DNA of 64,000 bases from Strigamia acuminata (Eukaryota; Arthropoda; Chilopoda; Geophilomorpha; Linotaeniidae), in NCBI GenBank assembly GCA_949358305.1, contig OX442316.1, positions 11,594,001-11,658,000 of the forward strand, in the 5' to 3' direction. Shown here piece by piece: positions 43,917 to 56,941 of the stretch. The notes below the pieces were generated by a model that had not been told where the DNA came from, did no database searches, and saw nothing but the letters and a program-made list of their open reading frames with translations. Each line of letters opens with the position of its first letter. Position 1 is the first letter of the stretch. A program made the position numbers and the translations under genes.

Positions 43917-46388
43917 ATGAAACCGATAAAACGAAGCAGAACGGAGCGGGTGAATTCAGCGATTGGTGTCTACCTAAAAAAACGACAATTTTCTGTGAAT
44001 TTCTTTTGTGCGGTTCATCTGACATAAAATGTATAATAAAAAACTTGTTGTTTTATTAGGAAAACGAAGCGTTTAAAAAAAATGAGATGAAATTGGCCCA
44101 AAGTCTGCAAGAAATGGCAACGAGAGGTTTGGTAACAAATGACTGCAGTAAACGAAATGTCATCAACTACAGCCTCATTTCAAACGACCCCATCATAATC
44201 GATCAGCAATTTGTCAAGTATAAATCTAAATTAACTTGCATAACTTAAGTTATTCGTCGAAATGTCAAATTGTGCGTCATTTACAGGTTAACGACGTTCA
44301 TCAGTGACGCCGCAGAGCCGTATAAATCCGAATTAAGTTATATTTTGTATCCGATGTTTGTTCATTTGTATCTCGATCTCATTCATAACTCGCATAAAAA
44401 TATTGGTAAGATCTGTAAATTGATGGTAAATGGAATTATACTAATTGACCATTGTCCTACAGCTCAAAAATTTTATCAGCGACATCATTCCTTATTTCTG
44501 CCTCTACCTAACTACAGTGAAATTATCGAAACGTTGAAGAAAATATCATCATTCAATGACCTAAATCAGCATGTAAAAATGAAAGATTTTAGGCAGAATA
44601 AATACGTGGTTCACATAACTGAAGATGGTTTACAATATCTTTTAAAGTTTCTTTCCGTGGGTAAAATATCAAGATATTTTTAAACGCTTTTCTGAAAAAA
44701 ATATTTTTCTTGTATTTCAGGAGACTGATAATTTGTTGTTACTTCAAACATTTAATTTATACATCGAAATCAAAGAGCCCCCGTCTACGTATTTGCATTT
44801 ATCTGAGGAAAAGGATCAAGCAACACCCGACACGGCAAATAATAATAATATCGATAATGGAAGTCAAAATTCCAAACCAACCGAAGAGAAATCAAATTCA
44901 GACGCAGCAATGAAGTCTTTGTCGCAAGCAATTAAAAAAGTGCGAGATGGACCTCTTGCTTCACCTTCAGTTTGCTTGTACACCGTGATGAATACCGCAA
45001 GAGGGTAATTCGATATTTTTTCGTTGATTAAAACAATCTTTTCAATTTTAATTTTTAGAGTTAGTTGCGCGCACATCAATCAAGATATTTCGTTATTGGT
45101 GTCCGGTGGTGAGGACTCGTCAATTCAATTGTGGAATTTAAATCAACAAACCAATGGGGCATCTTCAGCAGTTGAAACAAAACACTCGAGATTGCAATTG
45201 GGTTGCGATTATAACGAAAAATTAGAGGAGAAAAAGTACGGTATATTCTTTTTTTGGATTAAACGTTTGTATTAAATGAAAATAATTATTTTTCAAGACT
45301 TTATAACGAAGAGAAAGTACTAAGAGGTAACTGTGGAAGTGTGTATGGTTTATGTTTTACCCCAGATTCTCAGTTAATGCTGTCTTGCTCAGAAGATACA
45401 ACAGGTTTGTTTCGTTTTTAATTTACCGGTAATAAATTTTTAAAGTTTTAAATATTTTTGTTTATAGTTCGTGCGTGGGATATGCAAACTTTGAGTAATG
45501 TTGCCACGTATCGCGGTCACATTTATCCCGTATGGGATATCGACTACAGGTAATAATGTTATACGCTCGCAATTAATTCTATTTTATTGTTTTTATCATT
45601 TTTGTTTAGTTCGATGGGCATTTATTTTGCAACTGCATCGCACGACCGAACTGCAAAATTATGGACGTTGGATCGGACGTATCCAATTCGGTATTTTGCA
45701 GGCCACTCACTGGACGTTGATGTAAAGAAAATAAGTTTACTGAGTTAATATGTTCGTCGTAATTAGTTATTTATAATTTAATTTACAGAGCATTCGCTTC
45801 CATCCGAATTGTAATTACATCGCTACAGGATCTAGCGATAAAAGCGTGCGACTTTGGAGTGTTCAAGATGGAAAACTAGTTCGCATGTTTCAAGGCCATC
45901 GAGGAACTATATTTGCTCTGGCATTCTCTCCCAATGGTCAATTTTTAGCTTCAGCTGGGGAAGATCGGCGAGTAAAAATTTGGGATTTAGCAGCCGGAAC
46001 TCTGTTTAAAGAATTACGTGGACATTTTGATTCTGTGTATAGTCTGTGTTTCAATATGGACAGTTCAATTCTTGTTTCAGGTCTTTAAATTAAATTTCTA
46101 TTTTTTTTTTTAAATTTTATATTTTATTCTTTGTTTTGATTACCACAGGTGGACTTGACAGTAATATAAGGATTTGGGATATTAGGAGAGGTGTTAGTTA
46201 CAATTCGTCGTAAGTTTTTGAGAGAAATGTTTCTTCCGGTTATAATTTTTTTCCTTGTATGTTGTAGAGCTGATGGACATACATCCCCGGAACTCATCGG
46301 GTCGTGTGCAGCAAAATCAATTAGTCTTTTGAATGTTAGATACTCAACAAAAAATCATGTTGTTGCTATTGGCATGCAACGGTCGTAA
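43917..46388 (+). CDS. TAF5L: TAF5-like protein (TAF5L / will decrease acetylation), 594 aa, twelve exons
   Basis: WD40 subunit of the SAGA/PCAF histone acetyltransferase complex. Exons 43917-43994, 44060-44217, 44287-44405, 44463-44656, 44721-45004, 45059-45235, 45298-45404, 45468-45549, 45610-45721, 45789-46080, 46149-46209 and 46268-46388 sum to 1785 nt (594 aa; human TAF5L 589). The N-terminal helical part begins MKPIKRSRTERVNSAIGVYL, then the TAF5 NTD2 domain (LSYILYPMFVHLYLDLIHNSHKN; DFRQNKYVVHITEDGLQYLL). Six WD repeats follow (LVSGGEDSSIQLWN; MLSCSEDTTVRAWD; FATASHDRTAKLWT; IATGSSDKSVRLWS; LASAGEDRRVKIWD; VSGGLDSNIRIWD). KKVRDGPLASPSVCLYTVMN separates it from TAF5 proper and favours TAF5L/wda. 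Confidence 0.93.
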
Positions 46389-46776
46389 AAGATTACCGAA
46401 GGAAAAATTATTTTTTCAATTTATTTCTTTATTTATTCTAGCCATCAATTATTTACAAAAGAAGAGTTATTTCCGTTCATGTATGTCAATTTTGTAAGAT
46501 AAAACCAGAAAAATAACTAAGTTTTTCTGTGAATTTAACTAATAAATACAATTTTAAAAAAAACCTTGTTTTTTGTCAATTCCAAATTCAACAGACCACT
46601 TTTTTTAGGGTTCAATAGTTAAAAAGTTATAAATGTTTTAATGTCTTTCCGACAGGAGAAATCAGAAGTTAATGCTGTCCCATGAGGTAGCACATATATC
46701 TCTTGTCAAGGCCATTTCACGATTTATTTTGGCATTTATTTTTCATATATAATTTAATTTTAAGCTTACTATAAAT
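46389..46776. other. short intergenic spacer between TAF5L and the small membrane ORF
   Basis: AT-rich 3' flank of TAF5L, no feature seen. Confidence 0.4.
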
Positions 46777-47028
46777 ATGAATCCTTGTGATTATGTTGCA
46801 AGCCACCAGAGGTCGTTATTGGCATTCTTCGTTCGTGAAACATATCAGATCAGCTTATCGAAAGAAAATTTCCCCGGCGTGGTTATTACCGGTTTCATTT
46901 CGGGTATTATTTACTTAAGTTTATTCAAACGAATTCTTCTAATCTTGAATTTTTTTTTTATTAAATCAGTGCCACGTCAAGATACAGGATTGTTGGAATT
47001 TGACGATTTGCATCGCTCAGTTGACTAA
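46777..47028 (+). CDS. hypothetical small membrane protein, 83 aa
   Basis: Open frame from ATG 46777 (MNPCDYVASHQRSLLAFF). One long hydrophobic region (PGVVITGFISGIIYLSLF then LLILNFFF) predicts one or two transmembrane helices, followed by an acidic tail (RQDTGLLEFDDLHRSVD). It sits 0.39 kb after TAF5L and 114 bp before PLPP6, whose start codon directly follows a splice acceptor. It could therefore be a separate small gene, or lie on the PLPP6 pre-mRNA (upstream cistron or part of its 5' UTR intron). No family recognised. Confidence 0.4.
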   Translation: MNPCDYVASHQRSLLAFFVRETYQISLSKENFPGVVITGFISGIIYLSLFKRILLILNFFFIKSVPRQDTGLLEFDDLHRSVD

Positions 47029-47142
47029 CTCAAGTCTATTCTCAGATCGGATCTAGACCACGGAAGAAACAACTCGATCTTTAATGTAACTTTACAACTA
47101 AAATTTTAAAACTTATAATATGTCTTTTCGTCTCGATTTCAG

Positions 47143-47872
47143 ATGGGAGGAAAAAAACTAAGTTTAAGACAGCAGTTACAGCAACAATTAAAGCCATTTG
47201 ATGAACTTGATAAAAAGATCACAAAGAGTTTATCGTATTGTTCCTCCGAATCATCGACCTATGGTAATTGGCGATCGTTTATGATTAAATTAGAAATATC
47301 ATGTCATGGTCTCATCTGGCTTTCGCTTTGTTGCATTCTGCTATGGTTTAGTCAAAGCAAAACGTTTCAGCAAATTATAGTCAACCTATTTATTGGTAAA
47401 AAAGAATTATATTTGAAAAATTTTACTTTTGATATTGATATGTTTGTATTGTATAATTGTAGCATTGATTTTAGACATTGCGCTAGTGGCGCTCATCAAA
47501 GCAGTAGTTCGGCGTCGGAGACCTCCACAAAATCACAACGACATGCGTTTTACTTTTGCAATTGATAATTATGCTTTTCCATCCGGCCATGCATCGAGAT
47601 CCGTTTCCTTAGCTGTTATTTTTTATCAAAAACAAATTGGAGGTTTTTTTCTGAGTTACTTATCAATAACTTGGGCATTTGTAATTTGTATTTCTAGAAT
47701 TCTCTTGGGTCGGCATCATGTAGGAGATGTTGTAGCTGGAATATTGCTAGGTTTAGTTGAAGCGGGATTTTTACTGTTAGTTTGGTTTAGTGAGGACGCG
47801 ACTCAGAACATGTTGAACACATTGTCAATGTTTCAAAGTTTTTTTGGAGATGGTGCGGATGTATCGTTATAG
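47143..47872 (+). CDS. PLPP6: polyisoprenoid diphosphate/phosphate phosphohydrolase PLPP6 (PPAPDC2), 220 aa, two exons
   Basis: ER/nuclear-envelope lipid phosphatase of the PAP2 family; the human enzyme removes phosphate from presqualene, farnesyl and geranylgeranyl diphosphate. Exons 47143-47395 and 47463-47872 sum to 663 nt. The three catalytic motifs are complete: C1 KAVVRRRRP (K-x6-R-P), C2 FPSGHASRS (P-S-G-H) and C3 SRILLGRHHVGDV (S-R-x5-H-x3-D). Hydrophobic segments (LEISCHGLIWLSLCCILLWF; SYLSITWAFVICI; VVAGILLGLVEAGFLLLVWF) give four or more helices. The ATG immediately follows tttcag, so a 5' UTR intron precedes it. A degraded copy of the last codons and 3' flank lies at 50295-50940. 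Confidence 0.93.
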
Positions 47873-49340
47873 AAGAATAGTTTTTCGCTAAGTGTTATCG
47901 TTTAAAAAAATATTTATTTTCTTGAAACTTGTTTTTGATGAAATGGAAATGTATATTTAACAAATGATTCAAATAGGTTGAAAACTTTGAGGCTAAACTC
48001 GTTTATTTTTCAAATTTGTCAGCATCAGGCCCATAAGTTTCTTAAAAAAGCAACAGATGTCAGCACTTACGAAAAGTTTGTAATAAAATCGCCAAATGAA
48101 ATAACTTACCGGTATTTTAAAAAATTCAAATTTGACAACGAAAAAGAAAAATTAATCTGATTATGGAGTAAAACAATGGTACTGGAATAGTACTTTTTTC
48201 GATGGCCTGAAATTACAGTAGGTCCTAGGTATACCATCTTTTGCGTATTGTGATATTTTTTCTGAGTTCACTGTTCTTGATTAGATTAATTTTGACAATA
48301 TTTATCTGAAAGCGGAATAAACAACTGCTTTTTAGCGATTAAATGTTTTGATTAATTTTTCTCTAAAGAAAAAAAAATTGTTTAATTTATCAATTGAATT
48401 ATGCAGCATCCGTTTTATTAAAGCTCACTTTGAATGCAATTTTTATTTATGTTTAGAGAATCATTATTTTAGTCATAAATCCATCTTTAGCTGTTTTCCA
48501 CGTGATAAATAAAAGCTATGTTGTAAACTCTTTACAATTCATTATGTACAGTACACAGGAATAATTCTGCCATCAAACTTTATTGTTGTTATGATTTACA
48601 TTTCTGACCTTGCACACATTGATCAATTGTTATTATCAATTAAATATAATTTCTGGTCAAAAATTCATTCGATAATATTGAATATCGTTGTAAAAGGTGT
48701 AACTGGAGTAGAATAACGTGCACACTGCACACGGGCTTAAGGGGTTGAACTGGCAGAATTTTCGTTAAGATTTCATTGCGGTCAAAACAACTTGTGCAAC
48801 AAGGCGCTTTACTTTCAAGTATCAACATAGACAATCCTTCCCAATACACTCGGACATGTCTTTGCGTTAATCAGGTCTTTAAACACCGAAACCTGACTTA
48901 CCAGAGTTTATTTTTTTTTTTTTATTTATTAAAGATTTTGCCATTCTTCTTTTGCTGCGGTGAACTGTCGCACTTCCTGGTAAATGTGCTCTTAAACGCC
49001 TACATTCCAATCATTGCCAATGCTAGTCTGCTTTTGATGACATCTTCGTTCGTCTCGTCAACAGACAGACCTACATTTTTGGGGCCCTGAAGCTTGAACT
49101 TTTGTAGGGCCTCTTTGCCATTGACAACTGACATCGATAGCGCGTGCATGCAATCGAGAAATTTTACAATGTGGACTAAAATTGCTAAATAATTGTCACT
49201 CGTCATTCATGAAACTTATCACCTTATCGCGCAGAAAATTTCTCTGTCGGATTATTGTTATTTTGATTCCAGATTTTATTTACTTACGATAGTTTATTTA
49301 ATTAAAATAGCTGTAATCTTGTTTTTTTCGATTTAGTTGC
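47873..49340. other. PLPP6 3' flank and unassigned DNA
   Basis: 47873 to about 48670 is the source of the duplicated block at 50290-50940. The open frames at 47978-48160, 48776-49090 and 49000-49206 show no family resemblance or usable splice structure. Confidence 0.45.
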
Positions 49341-49764
49341 AAACAAGCCTGTCACCTGTACGGCGCAGTGCGCGAAGCAAAAAACCAATTGATTACCGCA
49401 TTTTGGCTAATTTAAATAATGACGATTCGAGAAGTGACGACACTGATATAGAAAATTTTAAATTTATCAACCATTACCGATAGTGATGAGGACAACAGTG
49501 ATGGGGTTTTTGATAAAAACGAAATATTTAGCAGCAATACTGATCTTGACAGGGAAATTCCTCACTGTCAAGATCAGTATTGCTACTAAAAATTTCGTTT
49601 TCATTAAAAACCCCATCACTGTTGTCCTCATCACTATCGGTAATGATTGATAAATTTAAAATTTTCTATATTAGTGTCGTCACTTCTCGAATCGTCATTA
49701 TTTAAATTAGCCAAAATGCGGTAATCAATTGGTTTTTTGCTTCGCGCAGGTGACAGGCTTGTTT
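49341..49764. repeat. inverted repeat, arms about 200 bp, from a transposase-like coding sequence
   Basis: 49341-49552 pairs with 49565-49764 around a 12-bp centre. The left arm has an extra about 13 bp (tacggcgcagtg). Both arms, read inward, encode KPIDYRILANLNNDDSRSDD, then IENFKFINHYR, and after one frame change SDEDNSDGVF. The acidic style recalls N-termini of piggyBac-like transposases, but this is a resemblance only. The two arms differ at several codons (for example DTDIENF versus DTNIENF), so they are not a fresh copy. Confidence 0.75.
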
Positions 49765-49906
49765 ACAATGGTGAATGTGATCGTGATCGATTTGTAGCGA
49801 TAGGAGAATGAGTATCTACATGTTGACCGCGTCCGCGTCCACGTCCCCGACTTCTTCTCGGTCTCCTACTTTTTCCACGACCAAGGTGAAGATCTTTATC
49901 AGCCAT
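49763..49906 (-). CDS. small Arg/Gly-rich ORF, 47 aa, probably the 5' end of a broken element gene
   Basis: Starts MADKDLHLGRGKSRRPRRSR and continues with an RGRGRGRG tract, ending HSPL at a TAA that lies exactly at the outer edge of the inverted repeat. The frame after the stop leads straight into the KPIDYRIL arm. Most likely the broken N terminus of the same mobile-element protein, not an independent gene. Confidence 0.35.
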   Translation of the reverse strand: MADKDLHLGRGKSRRPRRSRGRGRGRGQHVDTHSPIATNRSRSHSPL

Positions 49907-50294
49907 GTGCCGGTTTATATCAATTTTATTAAGTGCTTGTTTTGTTGTGTATATATACATAGTAGTGTGAACGAATTTAGAACGAAATTAGAACGAAATG
50001 GAACCGTAATCATAACGTAATCACTTGTGTTGGACTACTAACGCCATACGGCGTCTGCTGTTAAAAATTGGAAGCACTAAGTAGAAGCGCTTTTATAACA
50101 TTAGCAGAAGCCAACGTAAATTTAAGCTGGGATTTCTAAGGGGCAGAATTTTCAAAGGTGAATTAATAAATATATAACGTACAGAACACTCCAAACTTTT
50201 ATTTGAAACAAACTTTATTGTTGCGTGAACAAAGTCAGAAATTTTCAGATAATTATAGTAAACCAAAATGGTATAGGGTTGTCCTTCTGAGGGA

Positions 50295-50940
50295 TATGCA
50301 GACGCGACTCACAAGTCAGAAGATTTTACACACACTGTTTCACACTTTCTTTGGTGATGGTGTGGACGTTTAGAATTTTTTTGCGGACGTGGAATAGTTA
50401 CAATCGTACTGTATTCATTGTAATAGTACGTTGTCCGATGGTGGCAAATAATTATGTCATATACGACCTTTAGCCATCATTTTTCGTGAATTCTGTCCTT
50501 GATTAGATTATTTTTTAAAACATTAGTCTGAAAATAAAATAGAAAACTGCTTTTTAAAAATAGATATTTTAATTAATTCTTTTTTAGAAAGATAAAAAAA
50601 TATATTTTATGTATAATTTATAAATTATGCAGCATCCGCTTTATTAAAGCTGATTTTGAATGCAATTTTTATTTATGTTTACATAATGATTATTTTAGCC
50701 ATAAATCCAACTTTAGCTGTTTTCCAAGTGGATAAATAAAAGTTATGTTGTAAACTGTGTACAATTCATCATGTACACATTGCTGTTTTCAATTGGGAAT
50801 AATTTTCTGTCATCAAACACTATTGTTGCTACGATTTACATTTCTGACCTTGCACACAGCCAACTTCGATCAATTATTATATTACTATTTTCAATTAATG
50901 TAATTTCTGGTCGCAAATTCATTAGATAATCTTGTCACAG
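50295..50940 (+). pseudogene. duplicated PLPP6 3' end and flank (gene fragment)
   Basis: agacgcgactca (50301) followed by FHTFFGDGVDV-stop (ending 50372) matches the PLPP6 C terminus EDATQN ... FQSFFGDGADVSL. The similarity continues through the 3' flank: gcagcatccg(c/t)tttattaaag at 48403 and 50630; atttctgaccttgcacaca at 48600 and 50840. No upstream PLPP6 exons are present, so it is a dead 3' fragment of a segmental duplication. Confidence 0.75.
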
Positions 50941-53900
50941 CATGATTATGGGTTGGAGATTACAATTTATCTATCATTATTTTTAAAGACGACACTGCCA
51001 CTAGAAGACAGAATTACACACCGCAATGATTGTGATTTTTTTTCTCAGCAAAACCAGAAGTCAAGTAAATAAACTGGTACAACTGTTTTTTTTGTTTGCA
51101 ATTTCGTAGTTTGATATTTAAAAGCCACACGATCACGCCAGCTCGGACACGCAAAATGATTAAAGCAGATAGAACTCCAGGTTTTCTCTCACACTTTTTA
51201 AACTCTGTGAATAATGAAAGAGAAAATTAAAGCTAAATGTTTACTGGTGTTGAAAAAAGCTGTCAGTTTTTGTTTTTGTTTTTATTTTTTTACTTTACTT
51301 TAAGATTTCATTTAATTTTTTTGGCGTTTAAGCAATCGCAGCACGCTACTGATGAATGACAATGAGTTTTACTTTGATGGATGTTCAAAGAGATAAAATC
51401 AAGCTAATTCGGTTTTCAGAGTCATTAAGGATTGAAAGGTGGATTTCCAGGGTCCCCAATGCTATTTTTACTTTTCGAGGTTTGCTTCTAACTGTAATCA
51501 TTAAACGTGGAGCTACAATATCCCACAATTTTGTATTACCTGGCAAAATTTAGCTCATAAAAAAGGAATGGAATAGATTCATTCTTCTGAGTGCAAATAC
51601 AAAAAAAGTCATACAGAAAATTAAAAAATTCTTTGGATATCATACTGTAGGTACATGTAATAAAAATGTTGTGTGTTAATGCTGTAGGATGCTCTGGAAA
51701 CCGCCAAACTTTAAAACCTTTAACTGTATGACCAGAATTTCGAATACCAATTGCGTTTGTTGACTATGGCGAGTTGCACTGCAAGTCATAAAATATACAA
51801 ATTGAATTAAAGTTTTTCGTTGCCAGACGACATTTTCAGTGAAATGAAATCGTTGCAATGAAATCATTGCAATGAAAAATGAATAGGACTTTAATGAATA
51901 AGAAAAAGTCTTTTTAGGAAATTTCTAATGCAGTTCAGTCATTAAACACTTTACACAAAGTGCATACATCAAACTCAATTTGAAAATGCAACAAGAAATG
52001 GAAAAACAAATACAAAAATAATGTGGGAAGCATGCATTGCAAACAACAAATACGTGGAATCGTCATGTAAAATGTAAAATTGTAAAATTTCATGTATTGT
52101 AATTTAATATTTGCGACAACGCAAATACCGCCATTAAAGTTTAAATACCTAAGCCTCCATGCTCTAACAAAGTGCAGATAATTTTTATACGCTTGTTTCT
52201 ATCCAAGTCAAAAAAGATTACGCGTGAATCATTTTGTCGTTCGGGTTTTCCGACCTAAAAATGCAACATCAGCGCAGATTTCTAAATTTAAAGTTGAATA
52301 AATTGGGTCCGTGGTTGAAGTTAATGCAGCAGTTTTGATTTTACACAGTGAATCATCTTTATAATTCCCATTTTAATTAAAACGTCTACAGATTCTACTG
52401 TTATTATCAAGAGACAATAGAGTGTATAGAATAATAACTCTAGTTATTGTAAAGCACTCCCTTGATGTCTATTGCGCCCAGGTGTAAAATCTGTCAGCAT
52501 AATTTTGTCAAAGCACCATGAATAGCTGCAGCAAACAGAAGAGAAATCTCGAACACCTACTTTTCTGATAAGCACGCTGTATAATGTATGTAGATTACAG
52601 CTAATTAATTTCATCTTAGGTTTTCACTCGACGCTAATACTGACAGATTAATTTCTAAGCGCATGCAAATGCAAATCTATCGACAACTTGGTCTCCATTA
52701 CAAAATAATACAATCTATTTTTGTGTATGGTCAGAAAAAAACATGGAGATTTAATCGTGAGTGCATTTTGAAATATGATTTTGCAATCTTTTTAATGTGA
52801 ACAGGAAAAAATACATAAATTATTATAGCTGCATCAAAACTTTAGCAGTTGTTTTTCTTTGTATTCCCTTGTTTTCCATTATTTTATTTATTATTTTATT
52901 TATTTATCTATTTCTTGATGTTTTTTTTTAAACTGTTAGAAACGATGTAAAGATAGATGTCTTTTTTTTAACCCACATGTTGCATACGGTGACGTAAGAC
53001 GTTGCCATGGAAATGGCTGGGACAAATGAGCATAGCACGCTTGTGGTAGTCATAGTAACAGCAGTCCTTACACCCAGCAGTCCACGAGTTGAGCTTGCGA
53101 AAGGCGCAGGCTGTAGCCAACAGTCTACAGCTCAATTTGGATAAATGAAAAAATATTAATTTTCAAATTTTAACTAGTTTGTGCACATGTCAAAAGCAGA
53201 CATTTCCAAAAATCGAAGTTTAAATTGTAAGCAGCAAGGCACCAAATAGTAAGTAAAACTGCAAATTTGCGTTAAGAAAGTTATAATTCAGTTGTCCGTA
53301 TATAGTCCAAAGTTAAATTAATTTTTATAAGAGTTATCGACAAAAAGATAATTTTTTTTCTTCTACCTTTTTATTTGGTTTTTATCGGTTTGAAAATTTG
53401 CATTTGTTAAAAAAAGAACTTTGTAAAAGAATTTTATTATTTAAATCAAAAAACATGCTTGACATTTGACTTTTACCAAGAATATATATATAACCACCTA
53501 TTATGTATTCCTGCGTTTATTAAACATGTGAAATTTTTATGTAGTGAACGTTTGCACGAATGAATAAGAATCAATGCAAATACTGATTTATTTAAAGAAG
53601 AATAATGGGTTTGCAACGTCTGTTTTTATTTTTATTTGTTTTTTATATATATAATTTTTTTTCTATTCTCAGTTCCACCATATGTTTTTTTTGTTGTTGT
53701 ATTTTTCCGTCTATACTTTACTTTATTCGATCTTATTTTTTTTTGTTTCACGCACATTATTGAATTTTCTGCGCCAAGCATTTTTTGAGTGAAGTGTAAA
53801 GTTTGTATGAAATTGGAAAAATTTCGGTGAGAAATGTGGTCTGTAACATCTGCTTGCCCTGTTGCACGAAAGCCACCCCGAAGGAGGTTAGTAGGCTGAA

Positions 53901-56900
53901 ATCTGTCCCTCAAATCGATTTGGACAAATCCCAAACGCACAAACATTCAGGTATTTCCATGCTTGTCCATGTTCGAGAGGGGGAAAAAATGTTAGAATAA
54001 TGGTTGCATCGCATTCCATTACTTAAAAACATAAACACGGTGAAATAAAAAGAAGGCCTCCTAACATTTGCCATGTCACATGGGACACGAGCAGCATCGA
54101 GCAACGCTTTGGAGGAAGTGAAGCTCTCCAAATGGTTTTCCACCTCTGTAGTTTTACACGTTGTGAAGAAAGAAATGTTTGACAAACACACAAAACAAAG
54201 AATTTAAACTTATGCTTTAGTAGTTTCTCATTTACATTTTTAGAAAAACGAGGCATTAAATGCAAAAATTTACTATTTAAAGTTTATGCAATCTGCAAGT
54301 CTGCAACTGCAGATAGTTTGCCGCCTGCTGCACAGCATTCTTCGTGAGTCTTTTAAGTGATTAAGAAACTCTGGAAAAGTTAGAACTGTGTAGGCTTAAA
54401 TTAAACTCGAGTAAAGATATCATTTTTTTTTAAAATTAATATTTTAAAAAAAAATCTCTTGTCAATCCTTTTGAAGTCTGGAGTAAAAAAGAAATAAAAA
54501 ATTAATAAAGTAATGCTATAAAGTTGAATTTGTAAAGTAAAGAAATATTTTATAAACGCCATAAATTTTTCTTAGTGATTTACTATATATATAATTTAGT
54601 TTGAGGTGTTTCCAAAAGAAACTTTATATTTTATAACGTTTCGATTGATACTACTAGTAGTGTAGCACTATGACTGCTGTAACGTTACTGTGGCTTCCCT
54701 TAAAGATGCTGCACAAACAACAAGCAATATTCAGTATAGTGTGGGTTTTCAGTAATAAAATTTAAATGCAGTAAAAAAAGGATCTTAAATATTTCAGGGA
54801 AAATTTCTGGTAAAAGAAAATCCAATTAGGATATTTGATAAAACATTTACACTTGCAAGCGCGTTGTTGATAATACTTGTAATTGTGTAGGCAGCAACAG
54901 ATTGTATACAAGCTTAAGTCTTCCATAAATGTCTTCAGTGGCGGACAATACCAGTAAACTACATGCCCGAAATTCGATCTTCTCTTATGGTATAATCTTA
55001 TCCGCTGAGAGACATCGCCTGGTGGCCGTCACCACACATTTTGTGCTCTTGAAGTTTCTACAAGTAGGATTACAGGCATTTTTTACGAGAAAAAAATCGT
55101 TGTAACTCTTCACACATCTAGTATAGCATAAGGCGTGTTGGTTTTTACTTTAACGACAAATAAATTACGTTTGTGGTACAATTAACACAATTTACTTGCT
55201 CGTAAAATGAGGACGACAAGGTACATGTGGGTGAAATAAGACACACTGTTTATCGTTCGAAATAGTTTTTTCTTGAAAAGTTAAAACAACTTCCACACTA
55301 TTTTCGCTTACTTTACTTAGTGAAGCTTGCAAACAACTTCTATTTTTATTATGTAAAAATCAAAGACCGTGGAGCTTAGGCTAAAACATAAAATATGTTT
55401 GTGTAGGCTCTATTTTAAGCCATCGCACAAACAAAGATGACTAAACTTCTTTGTAAAAAATGTAGAACTGTTAAAAGTGTTCACTTTTCAAGTAATAAAA
55501 AAAAAAATCAGTTTATTGATTAAAAATTTCTAACCTTTTTCCATTTGCCCCATTACATTTCTATGTATTCAGCAGGAAAGCGCAGGGGCTGCATTTTTCA
55601 AATTTCAGATAACGGCATTTCTAAATAGTTCAACCCACTCAGACAAATTCTAAGTCATCCAAGCTACGTCTCATATCGTGTAAAAGCTTATTTATTTAAG
55701 ATTATCATCTACTGCTCCATGTTAATGAGACTTCCTTCAGTAATTTCAAACGAACAATATTCTTGAAATCACATTACTACTTACCATGAGCTGTAGTCAT
55801 TAGAGTCGCTACAGGATTAGTGTTATTATTTAATCACAGCACTGTATTTACATTCAACTTCATTACATATGAAAAAGGGATAATACTGGCATGCTAGACG
55901 TAAATATTTATCTATCTAACTTCTGCTTGAATATAAGATATTCATGTTGGACGATTTAGATTTAAATTCAGTATCTAGAAATGTTGTTTTACTTTTTCCA
56001 AATTACATAAAAATCACATTAAATGTACAAGTTTGTGTTTTTTAAAGCAAGATCTTATGTCTAACTTGTAAGTTAAATTATAAATGTGTTGGAAATAACG
56101 TGTGAAATATTAATCAGTAAGTTTTTGCATGTTTTATTAATTTTTTCTGTTTCTAACCAGTTTCATCGTCTCATCACACATGTCTACCGCCGCTTGAATA
56201 TTTCGCTGCATGAAATATTCATTGGACATTTTGTTCATTCTTTCTCCTCTTGAACCCATCCAAAAGAAAAACGTTTTCAACATATTTCGTGGTAATGAGA
56301 AAATTCTCGAGTGGTTCATCATTCTTGATAATACTTAGCTTTTATGTCATTGAAATCTGTCCTCGGGTAATGCGAGTGACATGTTATTTTTAGAGAAACT
56401 TTAATTCACAATTTGAATTCTCAAAAATTGTGTTTTTCTATTTATTGAAAATGTAAGTTGAGCTATTTTCGTTCGTGCTCATGGTTATTGGATTTAAAAA
56501 CTGCAGAGAGAAGCTTCGATAACAACTAACAAATTTATTGGGTTTTCCTATTTCACCTGGAGAGAATTTGTAAAATATTATTACCGGTATATTATTATTG
56601 TGCGTAAAAATAAATTTTTCGTAGAATTTAATAGCATGTAATGAAATTGCACCAATTTTTTTACGAAGCGTGTAATTGAAAATATGAGTATGTTTATGTG
56701 GATATAGCGGCGAATGAAAGAATTTTTGTTTTTGTAAAAAATATGTTAAATGTCGTTCTGTATGTTTGAGCATATGGATTGCTTAGACTTTTAAGTTTTT
56801 CTATTCCGTTTCCACGAGCCTACGAATGCATACTACACACAAAAAAATATCTTATTTATTTTGAGCAAACATTGGTTGTTTACTGTTAGTGGGATGGTGG

Positions 56901-56941
56901 AACAGAGTAGCTATTTGTGTTTTTTGGAATGAGAGTCAACT
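50941..56941. other. 6-kb gene-poor stretch
   Basis: No gene I can support. Locally protein-like frames exist: 53803-54000 (+, NVVCNICLPCCTKATPKEVS), 54073-54210 (+, MSHGTRAASSNALEEVK) and 56137-56322 (-, ending DMCDETMKLVRNRKN). None has homology I recognise or supporting splice signals. They may be exons of a long-intron gene or noise. The 53.0-53.1 kb stretch is GC-richer without an ORF. Confidence 0.4.

Noticed and set aside
51356-51553. 65-codon plus-strand frame
   Set aside because: AT-rich neighbourhood, no homology, no support.
53803-54000. Cys-containing plus-strand frame (VCNICLPCCTKA)
   Set aside because: Protein-like locally, but no family, no flanking splice signals and a competing minus frame; left as unassigned.
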